NCBI GenBank assembly: GCA_014647935.1 | Contig: BMQD01000016.1 | Coordinates: 1 to 64,000, forward strand | DNA from: Planomonospora parontospora | GTDB lineage: Bacteria > Actinomycetota > Actinomycetes > Streptosporangiales > Streptosporangiaceae | Length of the DNA: 64,000 bases | Direction: 5' to 3' | Part shown: piece after piece, positions 42,529-51,638 of the stretch | Layout of the letters: each line of letters begins with the position of its first letter | How positions within the stretch are numbered: the first letter of the stretch is position 1 | Notes under the pieces: generated by a model | What the model was told of the DNA's origin: nothing | The model's database searches: none | The model's input: the letters and a program-made list of their open reading frames with translations, nothing else | Translations under genes and position numbers: made by a program

Positions 42529-43611
42529 ATGATGATGAAATTCTGGCGGTCTCGCCGAGCGGCCGCTGACGTCCACCCGCTGGTGCAGTCCCGGGACTCG
42601 CTGATGACGGCGCTGGACAAGGCACCGGCCGTGCTGCTGATCGTCGACGAGGCGGGGGAGGTCGTCTACCGCAACCAGGCCGCCGACCGGCTCATGCAGG
42701 AGACCGCGGCGACCTACGGGGTGGAGGCGCTGCTCATGCTGGCCGACGTCCTGAAGAAGGACCTCCGCGCGGCCAGGTCCTTCCCGTTCACCAAGATCAA
42801 CGTGATGGAGTTCAAGGGCCAGACGACCCACGGGTCTTCCACCTACGACCGCGTCCCCGGCGGGTACATCCTGACGTGGGCCGACTCCACCAAGCAGGTC
42901 CGCACGGAGGAGGCCCTGAGCCAGCTCAGCCAGGAGCTCTCCACGGCCAGTTCCCACCTCACCGAGGCCGGCGAGGAGCTCGTCCGCACGGCCGGGGAGA
43001 GCGCGAGCCGGGCGGAGACCGTCTCGCACAGCTCCACCGAGCTGAGCGAGAGCATCCGGGAGATCTCCCAGGGGGTCAGCAGCGCGGCGTCCAGCACCAC
43101 GACCGCCGCCGACTCGGCGCGCGACGCGACCCGCCGGATGGAGCAGCTGCAGGAGTCGAGCCGGCAGATCGGCAGCATCACCAAGCTGATCACCGAGATC
43201 GCCGAGCAGACCAAGCTGCTGGCCCTGAACGCGACCATCGAATCCGCGCGCGCGGGTGAGATGGGCAAGGGCTTCGCGGTCGTGGCGTCCGAGGTCAAGG
43301 ACCTGGCCGCCCGCACGGCCGAGGCCACCGCGCAGATCACCGACATGATCGAGGGCATCCAGGCGGAGAGCACCCAGGCCGCCGAGGGGATCTCCGGGAT
43401 CGCCGGGCTCATCAACACCGTGGCGGAGCAGCAGACGCTGATCGCCACCACGGTGGAGGAGCAGAGCGCGACCAGCACGGAGATGTCCCGCGGGATGGTC
43501 GCGGTCGCCGAGTCCGGGCAGTCCGCCGCCCGGGCCGCCGAGACCGTGCTCGCCGCCGCGGCGGCGCTGAAGGAGCAGGCCGCCAGGCTCAGCACCGTCA
43601 CGAACGGCTGA
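42529..43611 (+). CDS. Soluble PAS-containing methyl-accepting chemotaxis-like protein
   Basis: 360 residues without transmembrane helices. An N-terminal PAS-like domain ([29 protein letters not shown]...[16 protein letters not shown]) is followed by the long antiparallel coiled coil of MCPs, with the signalling tip [37 protein letters not shown]. There are no che genes nearby and most filamentous actinomycetes are non-motile, so it may signal through another route or through a distant che set. Three successive ATGs follow AAGGAG; 42532 or 42535 may be the true start. Confidence 0.87.
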   Translation: MMMKFWRSRRAAADVHPLVQSRDSLMTALDKAPAVLLIVDEAGEVVYRNQAADRLMQETAATYGVEALLMLADVLKKDLRAARSFPFTKINVMEFKGQTTHGSSTYDRVPGGYILTWADSTKQVRTEEALSQLSQELSTASSHLTEAGEELVRTAGESASRAETVSHSSTELSESIREISQGVSSAASSTTTAADSARDATRRMEQLQESSRQIGSITKLITEIAEQTKLLALNATIESARAGEMGKGFAVVASEVKDLAARTAEATAQITDMIEGIQAESTQAAEGISGIAGLINTVAEQQTLIATTVEEQSATSTEMSRGMVAVAESGQSAARAAETVLAAAAALKEQAARLSTVTNG

Positions 43612-43623
43612 CCGGCCCCGCAC

Positions 43624-43666
43624 CGCACCCGGCCCCCGACCGCCCGCCGGTCGGGGGCCGGGTGCG
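43624..43666 (+). terminator. Very strong terminator hairpin
   Basis: An 18-base-pair perfect stem (43624-43641 with 43649-43666) closes a 7-base loop, 12 bases after the chemoreceptor-like stop. Confidence 0.88.
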
Positions 43667-43804
43667 TCGGGGACCGGCCCGTCCCGTCGCGGCGGGCCGG
43701 ACGTCTCACGGCCTACGGCCGCACCGCGACGTGCCGGCGGCCGGTCCACCGCCCGGCCGCGACGGACCGGCCGTGCGGGACCGGCCGTGCGGCGGTCCGC
43801 CGTC

Positions 43805-44038
43805 CTACCGCGGCGGGCCGTACGGTTCGATGGGCGGGTCGGAGTAGGGACCGCCCCCGGCCTCCGGATCCATCCGGCGGGCGCCGGCCTCCGTCACGCG
43901 CAAGCCGTACAGGCCCTGGGCCGGGTCGATCGCCACCAGGCCGTAGCCGGTGTCGACCTCCTCCTCCGGCAGCCCGAGCTCCTCCATGGCCTGCGCCAGC
44001 GTCGCCCCGGCCGCCAGGCGTACCGTCACCATCCGCAT
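43805..44038 (-). CDS. Small conserved protein of unknown function
   Basis: 77 residues: MRMVTVRLAAGATLAQAMEELGLPEEEVDTGYGLVAIDPAQGLYGLRVTEAGARRM and a Pro/Gly tail. A compact alpha/beta domain is likely. I do not recognise a named family. It is on the same strand as, and 225 bases beyond, the S8 peptidase. Confidence 0.7.
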   Translation of the reverse strand: MRMVTVRLAAGATLAQAMEELGLPEEEVDTGYGLVAIDPAQGLYGLRVTEAGARRMDPEAGGGPYSDPPIEPYGPPR

Positions 44039-44108
44039 GAGACCACCGATCGTCGCGACGTAGGGGCCCGGCTCCGGGCCGATGTCTCCGACGCTACCGA
44101 AACGTGGG

Positions 44109-44149
44109 CCCGGGCGGGTCTCCGGCCCGGAGGCGAAGGCCCGCCCGGG
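44109..44149 (-). terminator. Hairpin downstream of the S8 peptidase gene
   Basis: CCCGGGCGGG (44109-44118) pairs with CCCGCCCGGG (44140-44149); a second small TCCGG/CCGGA stem lies in the loop. It separates the peptidase from the small gene at 43805. Confidence 0.6.
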
Positions 44150-44264
44150 AGCGGACCGGCCCGCGGGGCGGGAAGACCCGGCGGCGCCGCCCGCGACCGG
44201 GAGCGGCGCCGGTCCGGCCCAGAGAGCAGGTCAGGCCCCGCCTCTGCGGCCCGGAGGGCACACG

Positions 44265-45617
44265 TCAGGCCCTGCTCCTGCGGCGCAGTGCGGCGAGTAT
44301 CCCCCGCGGGTCGACGACGCCGTAGCCGTAGTCGTGGTCGAAGCCCACCGTGCTGCGGTCGTCGGCGGTGCGGCGGAGCAGGGTGCGCAGCTGGGCGGGG
44401 GAGAGCCGGGAGGCGGGCCACTGCGTGCGGACGGCGGCCACCAGCCCGGCGGCGACCGGGCAGGCGGCCGAGGTGCCGGAGTCGGGCTGGTCGTCGCCGA
44501 ACGCCTTCGAGCCGGAGAAGTGGGTGTAGGCGCACAGGTCCGGTTTGCGCCCCTCCAGGCGGCCGGGGCCCTGCGAGGAGTAGCCGACCCGCTCGCCGCC
44601 CGTGTCGACGCCGCCGACCGACAGGACGCGGGGATGGGAGTTGGCGCCGACGATCGGCCGGTCGGGGAAGGCGCACCGGCCGTCGCGGCAGTCGCGCCCG
44701 CAGTTGCCCGCCGCGAACAGCACGTCGGCGCCGGCCGCGTCCAGACTGGCCACGATCAGGTTGAACGGGTGGGCCGGGTTGTCGGAGTAGTTGCCCGGGC
44801 TGCCGACGGGGAAGTCCCAGCGGGGGGAGAACGAGCCCCAGCTGTTGCTGATCACCAGGGCCCGCGACTCCTCCGGCTGGGTCTCGAGGACCGTGCGCAG
44901 GTGGGCGAAGGCCGCGACCGCGTCCGAGAGCAGGCCGTCGATGGCCGAGCCGCCCGGCCGCCGGGAGAGCAGCACGGGGAGGTCGAGCAGCGTGGCCTTC
45001 GGGGCGGCGATGAGCGTGTCGAAGGCGCACATCGTGCCGTGGTCCACCTCGAACTCACCGGCCTTGCCCGTCACCCCGGCCGGGTTCCAGCTGCGCGCGG
45101 CGTCCAGCGTGAACTCCCGGCCGAGGTGGCGGGCGACGTGCGCGGCGTTGATCCCGGTGTCCAGCACGGCGAGCGCGACCCCCGCGCCGTCCAGCCCCTC
45201 GCCCGCGAGATCCTCCACGGCCAGCAGCCGCGCCACGTCGTGCCAGTCGCCCACCGGCGCGTCGCCGCCGCAGGTGAGGTTGGACTCGATCACCGGGTCG
45301 GCGAAGACGCCGACCACGTCGGGCCGGAGCGCCGGGAGCAGGGCCAGTCGGACCGCGGCCTCGTCGTCGGAGATCTCCCCGCGGACCAGGACCGAGGCGT
45401 CCTCGGCGGCGAGCGAGAACCGCAGCGGCTGGTTCAGCGAGAGCGGGTCGCCGCCCGCGGGCGGGACCGGGCGCGGCACCGCCACCGGTGCGAAGGAGGG
45501 GTCCAGCAGGACTCCGGGCAGGCCGTCGGCGACGTCGGCCGCGGCCGCGGTCCGGCCGGGGTCGGCCACGGCCGCGACGACGTCCGGAGAGGGGCGGAGC
45601 TGGATCAGGACCCGCAT
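44265..45617 (-). CDS. S8 family (subtilisin-like) serine peptidase
   Basis: 450 residues. The catalytic triad is Asp153 (VLDTGI), His193 (DHGTMC) and Ser383 (GTSAACP), with oxyanion Asn in AAGNCG. No signal peptide or inhibitor-type propeptide is evident, and a 150-residue N-terminal lead of unknown fold precedes the catalytic domain, so the enzyme may be intracellular or exported by another route. It is divergent from a membrane spermidine-synthase-like gene with 181 bases between. Confidence 0.87.
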   Translation of the reverse strand: MRVLIQLRPSPDVVAAVADPGRTAAAADVADGLPGVLLDPSFAPVAVPRPVPPAGGDPLSLNQPLRFSLAAEDASVLVRGEISDDEAAVRLALLPALRPDVVGVFADPVIESNLTCGGDAPVGDWHDVARLLAVEDLAGEGLDGAGVALAVLDTGINAAHVARHLGREFTLDAARSWNPAGVTGKAGEFEVDHGTMCAFDTLIAAPKATLLDLPVLLSRRPGGSAIDGLLSDAVAAFAHLRTVLETQPEESRALVISNSWGSFSPRWDFPVGSPGNYSDNPAHPFNLIVASLDAAGADVLFAAGNCGRDCRDGRCAFPDRPIVGANSHPRVLSVGGVDTGGERVGYSSQGPGRLEGRKPDLCAYTHFSGSKAFGDDQPDSGTSAACPVAAGLVAAVRTQWPASRLSPAQLRTLLRRTADDRSTVGFDHDYGYGVVDPRGILAALRRRSRA

Positions 45618-45798
45618 TGCACACCACCGAGGGTTGGAGGGATTTCGAGGACGGCGAACCTCCCCACGTTCCTGCATCCCCGCGGTCGCGTCCAGTCCCG
45701 CAAACCGCCCGCCACCAGCGTATGCATGCCAATCCCGGTAAATCGCCGCGGTCGGTCCTCCTTCCGCGGGAGGACCGGGATCACTACGTTTGGACGAC

Positions 45799-47844
45799 AT
45801 GACCGCCGCGGCGCAGAGCACGCCACCCCACCGTCCCGACACCCGCTCCGAGCACTGGCTGGACACCCGGCCGAGGCTGGTCGTGGCCAGCGCCTTCATG
45901 CTCTTCCTGGAGCTGGCGCTGATCAGGTGGACCGGGTCGAACATCGTCCACCTGAGCTACTTCACCAACTTCGTGCTGCTCGGCTCGTTCCTCGGCATCG
46001 GGCTGGGCTTCCTGCGGGTGGGGCGGACGGACCGGCCGCCGTACTACTCGCCGATCGCGCTGGCCGCCCTGGTGGCCGTCATCCTGCTGTTCCCGGTCAC
46101 CGTGGACCGGCACACCGAGGGCGTCCTGTACTGGACCAGCCTGAGCGCGGGCGGGCCGCCGCCCTGGCTGATCCTGCCGGTGGTCTTCGTCGCCGCGGCG
46201 GTCGTGCTGATGGGCCCGGCCGAGCTGGTCGGCCGCTGCTTCCCGGAGCTGGACCGGCTGGAGGCCTACCGCTACGACCTGGTCGGCAGCCTGACCGGCA
46301 TCGGCCTGTTCACCGCGCTGTCGTTCCTCGGCGCGCCCCCGGTGGTGTGGGGCGCCATCGCCGCGCTCGCCTACGCCGTCCTGCTCCGGCCGCGCGGGCT
46401 CTGGCCGCGGGTCGTGCTGGCCGTGCCGTCGCTGGTGGTCGTCGGGGCGCTGGCGGTCGAGACGCTGACCGCCGGAGCCCTGTGGTCGCCGTACTACAAG
46501 GTGACCCACAGCCGCTTCGAGCAGGAGGGCGTGCCGGTGATGGACATCCAGGTCAACGGGATCCCGCACCAGCGGGCCGTCCCGGCTGTGAACCGGCTGG
46601 AGTGGGAGCGGCAGTACGCCCTGCCGTACGAGCGGGCGGCCGGCGGGCGGCTGGACGACGTGCTGATCGTGGGCGCGGGCAGCGGCACCGACGTGGCGAT
46701 CGCGCTGTCCAAGGGGGCGAAGCGGGTGGACGCGGTGGAGATCGATCCCCGGCTCCGCGAGCTGGGCGGGGCCCACCACCCGGACCGGCCCTACGCCGAC
46801 CCGCGCGTCACCACCCACATCACCGACGGCCGCGCCTTCTTGGAGCAGACGGCGAAGAGGTACGACCTGATCCTGTTCGCCCTGCCCGACTCGCTCACCC
46901 TGGTCTCCGGGGCGAGCTCGCTCCGGCTGGAGAGCTACCTGTTCACCCGGGAGGCGATGGAGGCGGCCCGCGAGCACCTCAAGCCCGGCGGCGCCTTCTC
47001 GATGTACAACTACTACCGGGAGAGCTGGCTGGTGGACCGGCTCGCCTCGACCGTGCAGGCCGCCTTCGGGCACAAGCCGTGCGTGGACGTGGTGAGCACG
47101 GCCGGGCAGCAGGCGGTGATCACCGCGGGGGTCACCGAGCGGGCCCAGTCCTGCGGCGCCGAGTGGGCCGGCGCGACCGCCGCCACCCCGCCGCCCTCGG
47201 GGGACGACCGGCCCTTCCTCTACCTCAAGGACCGGACGATCCCGCAGATCTACGTCGTCACCCTGCTGCTGATCCTGATCGTCAGCCTGCTCGCGGTCCG
47301 GGTGGTCGCCGGGCCGTACCGCCGGATGCGCCCCTACGCCGACCTGTTCCTGCTCGGCGTGGCGTTCCTGCTGCTGGAGACCAAGAGCGTGACCGGGTTC
47401 GCGCTGCTGTTCGGCACCACCTGGGTGGTCAACGCGATCGTGTTCGCCGGGGTGCTGGTCGCGGTGCTGGCCGCGGTGGAGGTGACGCGCCGCTTCCGCA
47501 CCCCGTCGCTGCCCGCCATGTACGGCGTGCTGCTGGCCGGGCTGGCGCTGGCCTGGCTGGTGCCGGACTCCTGGCTGCTGGGCCTGCCGGTGCCGGCGCG
47601 GGCGGTGGTCGCCGTGGTGGTGGCGTTCCTGCCGATCTTCGCGGCCAACGTGGTGTTCGCCAAGCGCTTCGCCGACTCCGCCGACGGCACGACCGCGTTC
47701 GGCGCCAACCTGCTGGGCGCGATGGTCGGCGGCTGCCTGGAGTACCTGGCGCTGGTCATCGGCTACCAGGCGCTGCTGGCCGTGGCGGGCCTGCTCTACC
47801 TGGGGGCGTTCGCGCTGCTGCCGAGGACCGCCAGGGCCGCCTGA
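45799..47844 (+). CDS. Membrane-embedded spermidine-synthase-like methyltransferase-fold protein
   Basis: 681 residues. About seven N-terminal helices (FMLFLELALIRWTGSNIVHLSYFTNFVLLGSFLGIGLG onward) lead into a Rossmann domain with VLIVGAGSGTDVAIALSKG, DAVEIDPRL and YDLILFALPDSLTL, then seven or so C-terminal helices. This helix-Rossmann-helix plan is known from large uncharacterised SpeE-like proteins; the usual polyamine-site residues are not obvious, so actual aminopropyl transfer is doubtful. I chose ATG 45799 over TTG 45790. Confidence 0.8.
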   Translation: MTAAAQSTPPHRPDTRSEHWLDTRPRLVVASAFMLFLELALIRWTGSNIVHLSYFTNFVLLGSFLGIGLGFLRVGRTDRPPYYSPIALAALVAVILLFPVTVDRHTEGVLYWTSLSAGGPPPWLILPVVFVAAAVVLMGPAELVGRCFPELDRLEAYRYDLVGSLTGIGLFTALSFLGAPPVVWGAIAALAYAVLLRPRGLWPRVVLAVPSLVVVGALAVETLTAGALWSPYYKVTHSRFEQEGVPVMDIQVNGIPHQRAVPAVNRLEWERQYALPYERAAGGRLDDVLIVGAGSGTDVAIALSKGAKRVDAVEIDPRLRELGGAHHPDRPYADPRVTTHITDGRAFLEQTAKRYDLILFALPDSLTLVSGASSLRLESYLFTREAMEAAREHLKPGGAFSMYNYYRESWLVDRLASTVQAAFGHKPCVDVVSTAGQQAVITAGVTERAQSCGAEWAGATAATPPPSGDDRPFLYLKDRTIPQIYVVTLLLILIVSLLAVRVVAGPYRRMRPYADLFLLGVAFLLLETKSVTGFALLFGTTWVVNAIVFAGVLVAVLAAVEVTRRFRTPSLPAMYGVLLAGLALAWLVPDSWLLGLPVPARAVVAVVVAFLPIFAANVVFAKRFADSADGTTAFGANLLGAMVGGCLEYLALVIGYQALLAVAGLLYLGAFALLPRTARAA

Positions 47845-47849
47845 GCGCG

Positions 47850-47880
47850 CCGGGCCGCCTGCTCTCGCCGGACGGCCCGG
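47850..47880. terminator. Hairpin between convergent SpeE-like and LCP genes
   Basis: CCGGGCCG (47850-47857) pairs with CGGCCCGG (47873-47880) over a 15-base loop. Two GTCCGGGCCCGG copies follow near 47925 and 47950; each is itself palindromic. Confidence 0.4.
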
Positions 47881-47977
47881 ATGCGCCGGGCGACCCGGAC
47901 ACGACGGCCGGGCGGCGCCGTGCGTCCGGGCCCGGCCCCCGTGCGGGAGTCCGGGCCCGGGACGTACGGCGCGGCGG

Positions 47978-49666
47978 CTACAGGCCGCAGAGCTCGTCGA
48001 GGGACTGGGCGCTCTTGTTGGCCGTCGGGCTCTTGCTCGCCGTCGGCCTGGCGGGCGCGGTGAGCACCGGGGTGGGGGAGACGCCGGTCGCTCCGGGCGT
48101 GGCCGTCCCGCGGCCGGCCAGGGAGTTCCGGCGGGGCTGGGTCGACTGGCGCAGAGCCTTGGCGGACGCGGCGCGGATCTTCTGCCAGTCGGGGGAGCCG
48201 GTGTAGAACTCCGGCGGCACGAACTGGAGGCTGGTGATCCTCGCGTCCTTGACCTTGAGGGCCAGGTCGGTCAGGTGCTCCAGCATGTCGCGTGGGATGT
48301 TCGTCTGGGCCATCCGCTTGGCCACACCCGCGATCTTGGTGAAGTTCGTCAGGACGACGGCGGGGGTGGCCTGCTGGGCGAACGCGCCGATGACGCAGCG
48401 CTGGCGGGCCATCCGGGAGAAGTCGTCGCTGCCGACGCGCGAGCGGCCGTACCAGAGGGCCTCCTCGCCGGAGAGCGTCTGGTAGCCGGCCTTGATCGTG
48501 CCGGCGGTGCCGAACGAGCCGCCGTACTTGACGTCCTGCTCCACCTTGATCTTCAGCCCGCCGATGGCGTCGACCAGGTGGGCGAAGCCGTACATGTTGA
48601 TCAGGGCGTAGTAGTCGATCTTCAGGTTGAGCGTGTAGCCGATGGCGTCCATGAGCGCCCGGGGGCCCTGGTGCTTGCGCCCCATGACCTCCGGATGGTC
48701 CTCGGCGTACTGCCAGACCTCGTTGAGCAGGCCGCCGTTGGGCAGCTCGCGCATGAAGCCGTTGGGGAACTGCTTGGCCAGCGGGCTGGTGGGCGGGAAG
48801 CGCACGTGCTGCAGGTTGCGGGGCAGGCTGAACATGACGGTGTTGCCGGTCTTGATGTGGATGCTGGCCACGTTCATGCTGTCGGTGCGGATGCCCTCCC
48901 GGTTGCCCGCGCCGTCGCCGCCGATGAGCAGGAAGTTGATCCGGTCGCGCCCGTCCCAGGGGTCCTCGGGCTTGAACGTGGGCGCGGCGGGGTCCTGCGG
49001 ATCGGTCTGGAAGATGGCGTTGACGGTGTCCTTGACGGTCAGCACCGTGTTGGCGGCCAGCGCGAACGGGGCCGTGACCGCCACGCAGAGCGTGCCGATG
49101 GCAATGCCGGAGACGATCTGGCCGGTGCCGTTGAGCCTGCTGGGGCCGAGCGTGATGTAGGAGGCGAGCACCAGCAGGAACCAGCCGAGCGCGCCGAGTC
49201 CGGCCAGGCTCGCGGCCAGGCCTAGGAAGCCGTCCCGGGTGGCGAGGCCGGTGTTGCCCTCGCCGGAGAGCGTGATCGCGGTGATCAGCCCCAGGAGCAG
49301 CAGCACGCCGAAGGCACCTAGCAGGATGTAGCCGGTGCGGCGCCGCCCGGCGCGCAGGTGCGCCGCGCCGGGCAGGATCACCGAGAGCGCGGTCCAGCCG
49401 ATGAGCGCCCCGGTGGTCAGCGGCCGGGCGAACCGGGGCCGCGGCGCGGGTGCGGGCGGCGGGGTCGTGGGCGGCGGGCCGGGGGGCGCGGGTGCGGAGG
49501 GCGGGTCCAGTGTAGTGGCCGTGCCGGGCGTACCGGCCGCGTCCGGCGTGTCGGGTGGGTGCCCGGCGGGCGCGCCGCCGGGGCCTGCCGCCCGGCTCGC
49601 ACGTCGGCGGGGGCGGCGTTTCCCGCCCTCGCCGGTGAGATCCCCCGAGTCCTGCCCAAGGTGCAT
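47978..49666 (-). CDS. LytR-CpsA-Psr (LCP) family cell-wall glycopolymer ligase
   Basis: 562 residues. A Pro-rich cytoplasmic lead of about 80 residues and four membrane helices precede the extracellular LCP domain: DRINFLLIGGDGAGNREGIRTDSMNVASI, VMFSLPRNL, GGLLNEVWQYAE, DAIGYTLNLKIDYYALINMYGFAHLVDAIGG and WYGRSRVGSDDFSRMARQ, with the Arg/Asp residues that bind the polyprenyl pyrophosphate. It attaches teichoic-acid-like or arabinogalactan-like polymers to peptidoglycan. ATG 49666 or GTG 49672 may start it. The C-terminal 60 residues are a low-complexity tail. Confidence 0.9.
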   Translation of the reverse strand: MHLGQDSGDLTGEGGKRRPRRRASRAAGPGGAPAGHPPDTPDAAGTPGTATTLDPPSAPAPPGPPPTTPPPAPAPRPRFARPLTTGALIGWTALSVILPGAAHLRAGRRRTGYILLGAFGVLLLLGLITAITLSGEGNTGLATRDGFLGLAASLAGLGALGWFLLVLASYITLGPSRLNGTGQIVSGIAIGTLCVAVTAPFALAANTVLTVKDTVNAIFQTDPQDPAAPTFKPEDPWDGRDRINFLLIGGDGAGNREGIRTDSMNVASIHIKTGNTVMFSLPRNLQHVRFPPTSPLAKQFPNGFMRELPNGGLLNEVWQYAEDHPEVMGRKHQGPRALMDAIGYTLNLKIDYYALINMYGFAHLVDAIGGLKIKVEQDVKYGGSFGTAGTIKAGYQTLSGEEALWYGRSRVGSDDFSRMARQRCVIGAFAQQATPAVVLTNFTKIAGVAKRMAQTNIPRDMLEHLTDLALKVKDARITSLQFVPPEFYTGSPDWQKIRAASAKALRQSTQPRRNSLAGRGTATPGATGVSPTPVLTAPARPTASKSPTANKSAQSLDELCGL

Positions 49667-49810
49667 CGTCACACCGCTTCCTATGGTTTGGCCCGGTCCA
49701 CCTGGCATGACAGCCGAGGTCCCCCAATTGCACAGAATTGCCCTGGATTCTAGCCCCCATATCTGGACATGACAGACAGCTGGGCAATTCCGGGTGAAGG
49801 GAGGTTTAAC

Positions 49811-51439
49811 CTATGAGGTCGTGGAGGACGGGGCGAGCCAGGTGTTGCACTGGAAGGTCTTGTTCTTCTCGTAGCCCTGGCGGAACCAGCGGTTGTTGTT
49901 CGCCGGGGAGCCGTGGTCGCGGGGCCAGCCCGGGTGGTCGCCCACCCGCGAGTAGAAGTAGTAGAGCGTGTTGCGCCGGGCCGGGGTGACCGGGTAGCTG
50001 GCCGCCGCCGCGCGCATGAACATCCCGCCGAAGCAGGTGGCCTGGAGCTCGAACCGGCGGCTCAGCGCGAGCTTGCCGCTCCGGCTGCCCGACTCGAGCG
50101 TCTGCTGCCACCACGTGTTGGACAGGCCCGACAGCTGCTGGACGTGGTGACCGTACTCGTGGGCCATCATGCTGATGATCGCGCCGTGCCAGTCGGTGAT
50201 CTGGCCGTAGCCCAGCGCGTTGCCCGACCCCCTGGCCATCGCTGTGGTGGAGGCGTAGATCGTGGTGTTGCGCGGGCAGTAGTACGGCACGATGCTCCCG
50301 GTCTGCGGGAAGTCGCCGCAGGCGCCGCGGCCCCGCCGCGACGTGATCGCGTACCCCGGGCGGTGCCAGGTGATGCCCCTGTCCTGCAGGGTCTTCGACC
50401 AGACCTTGTCCATGCACCGGGAGGTCTTGAGGATCAGTGACTTGAGCTGGCTGTGGTTGTAGATGCTCCCGGACCCCGCGGGGCAGTTCACCCGGGGCAG
50501 GCCCCGGTTCGCGTAGAGCGAGTTGTTCTTCAGGCTCGTGTTGAGGGTGCGGCGGGGCTGCGAGTTCTCCGACGGCTCCGCGGACGGCTGGGACGTGCGG
50601 GGCTCCGGTTCGTCGCTCCTGCCGTCGCCGGGCCGCTCGGTGGGCCGCTCCGTGGACCGCTCGGGCGGGGTGAAGGTGGGGATCGCGACCGGCGAGACCG
50701 AGACCGAGTCGCGGCTGCTCTTGATCAGCGCTCCGACCAGCACGAGCCCGGTGAAGGTCAGCGCGAGCAGACCGAAGACGACGCCGACCACCATCCCGGC
50801 CCCGCCCCCGCTGCGCCGCGGCGGCTGCCAGGCGGGCGGCGGGTGGGCGGGCTGCCGGTGGTGCGGGCCGGGCGGCAGGGGCGGGGGCGGCTGGCCGTAC
50901 GGCATGCGCCCCTGGCCCGGCGGCGGCCCCTGGGGGTGCCCGTGGCCGGGCGGGGGTCCCTGCGGGTTTCCCGCGGGCGGGTAGGGCGCGTTCGGCGGGG
51001 GCGGATAGCCCTGCCCGGCAGGCGGGTAGGGCGCGTGGGGCGGAGGCGGATAGCCCTGTCCTGCGGGCGGGCCCTGCGGAGGAGCCTGGTACGGGTGCCC
51101 CTGCGGCGGATGAACCGGCCCGGGCCCCTGCGGCGGGTGGGCGGGCTGCCGGTGGTGCGGGCCGGGCGGCAGGGGCGGGGGCGGCTGGCCGTACGGCATG
51201 CGCCCCTGGCCCGGCGGCGGCCCCTGGGGGTGCCCGTGGTCGGGCGGGGGTCCCTGCGGGTGTCCGGCGGGCGGGTAGGGCGCGTTCGGCGGGGGCGGGT
51301 AGCCCTGCCCGGCGGGCGGGCCCTGCGGAGGAGCCGGGTACGGCCGACCCTGCGGAGGGTGGCCGGGCGGAGGCGGGGCGGGATGCGGATGCCCCTGAGG
51401 CGGCGGTGGCGGCGGAGGGTACTGCCCGCTGGCTGTCAC
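49811..51439 (-). CDS. Proline-rich membrane-anchored neutral zinc metallopeptidase
   Basis: 542 residues. Residues 1-215 are Pro/Gly/Gln/His-rich with a large internal duplication; a membrane helix (GMVVGVVFGLLALTFTGLVLVGAL) follows, then an extracytoplasmic peptidase domain with HEYGH at 427-431 and a later RRFELQATCFGG whose Glu is the likely third zinc ligand, as in YpfJ/PF04228 peptidases. The start is GTG 51439 after GGGGAGAC. The proline-rich cytoplasmic part may bind partners at the membrane. Confidence 0.86.
   Translation of the reverse strand: MTASGQYPPPPPPPQGHPHPAPPPPGHPPQGRPYPAPPQGPPAGQGYPPPPNAPYPPAGHPQGPPPDHGHPQGPPPGQGRMPYGQPPPPLPPGPHHRQPAHPPQGPGPVHPPQGHPYQAPPQGPPAGQGYPPPPHAPYPPAGQGYPPPPNAPYPPAGNPQGPPPGHGHPQGPPPGQGRMPYGQPPPPLPPGPHHRQPAHPPPAWQPPRRSGGGAGMVVGVVFGLLALTFTGLVLVGALIKSSRDSVSVSPVAIPTFTPPERSTERPTERPGDGRSDEPEPRTSQPSAEPSENSQPRRTLNTSLKNNSLYANRGLPRVNCPAGSGSIYNHSQLKSLILKTSRCMDKVWSKTLQDRGITWHRPGYAITSRRGRGACGDFPQTGSIVPYYCPRNTTIYASTTAMARGSGNALGYGQITDWHGAIISMMAHEYGHHVQQLSGLSNTWWQQTLESGSRSGKLALSRRFELQATCFGGMFMRAAAASYPVTPARRNTLYYFYSRVGDHPGWPRDHGSPANNNRWFRQGYEKNKTFQCNTWLAPSSTTS
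50838..51305. repeat. Duplicated proline-rich coding segment
   Basis: Two nearly identical blocks of about 170 bases (about 50840-51010 and 51133-51305, offset about 294) encode the same GQGRMPYGQPPPPLPPGPHHRQPAHPP-type region, with smaller GYPPPPxAPYPPAG units between. The high DNA identity suggests recent duplication. Confidence 0.8.
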
Positions 51440-51638
51440 TCTGTCTCCCCGTGTCTCCCCGTGCACCAGGGGTCCGATCGAGCCGGTCGGCCTGATGCCC
51501 TGTCGAATTTGGGGCGTAAGCATACTGATTTATCATTCGTCACGGATGTGACCGTATTCGGCTACCGTCCGAAATCATCTGAGGTGATCTCCGCGATGTG
51601 CAGGACCGGGCCGGTCGCCGTGTCCTAGCTTCGGAGCC

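Noticed and set aside
42529-43611. Complete chemotaxis operon
   Set aside because: Only the receptor-like protein is present; no cheA, cheW or cheY beside it.
44082-48206. 1374-codon open frame on the plus strand
   Set aside because: It runs antisense through the S8 peptidase and out of frame through the SpeE-like gene. Its product is Arg/Gly/Pro-rich without domains, as expected from GC-driven shadow frames.
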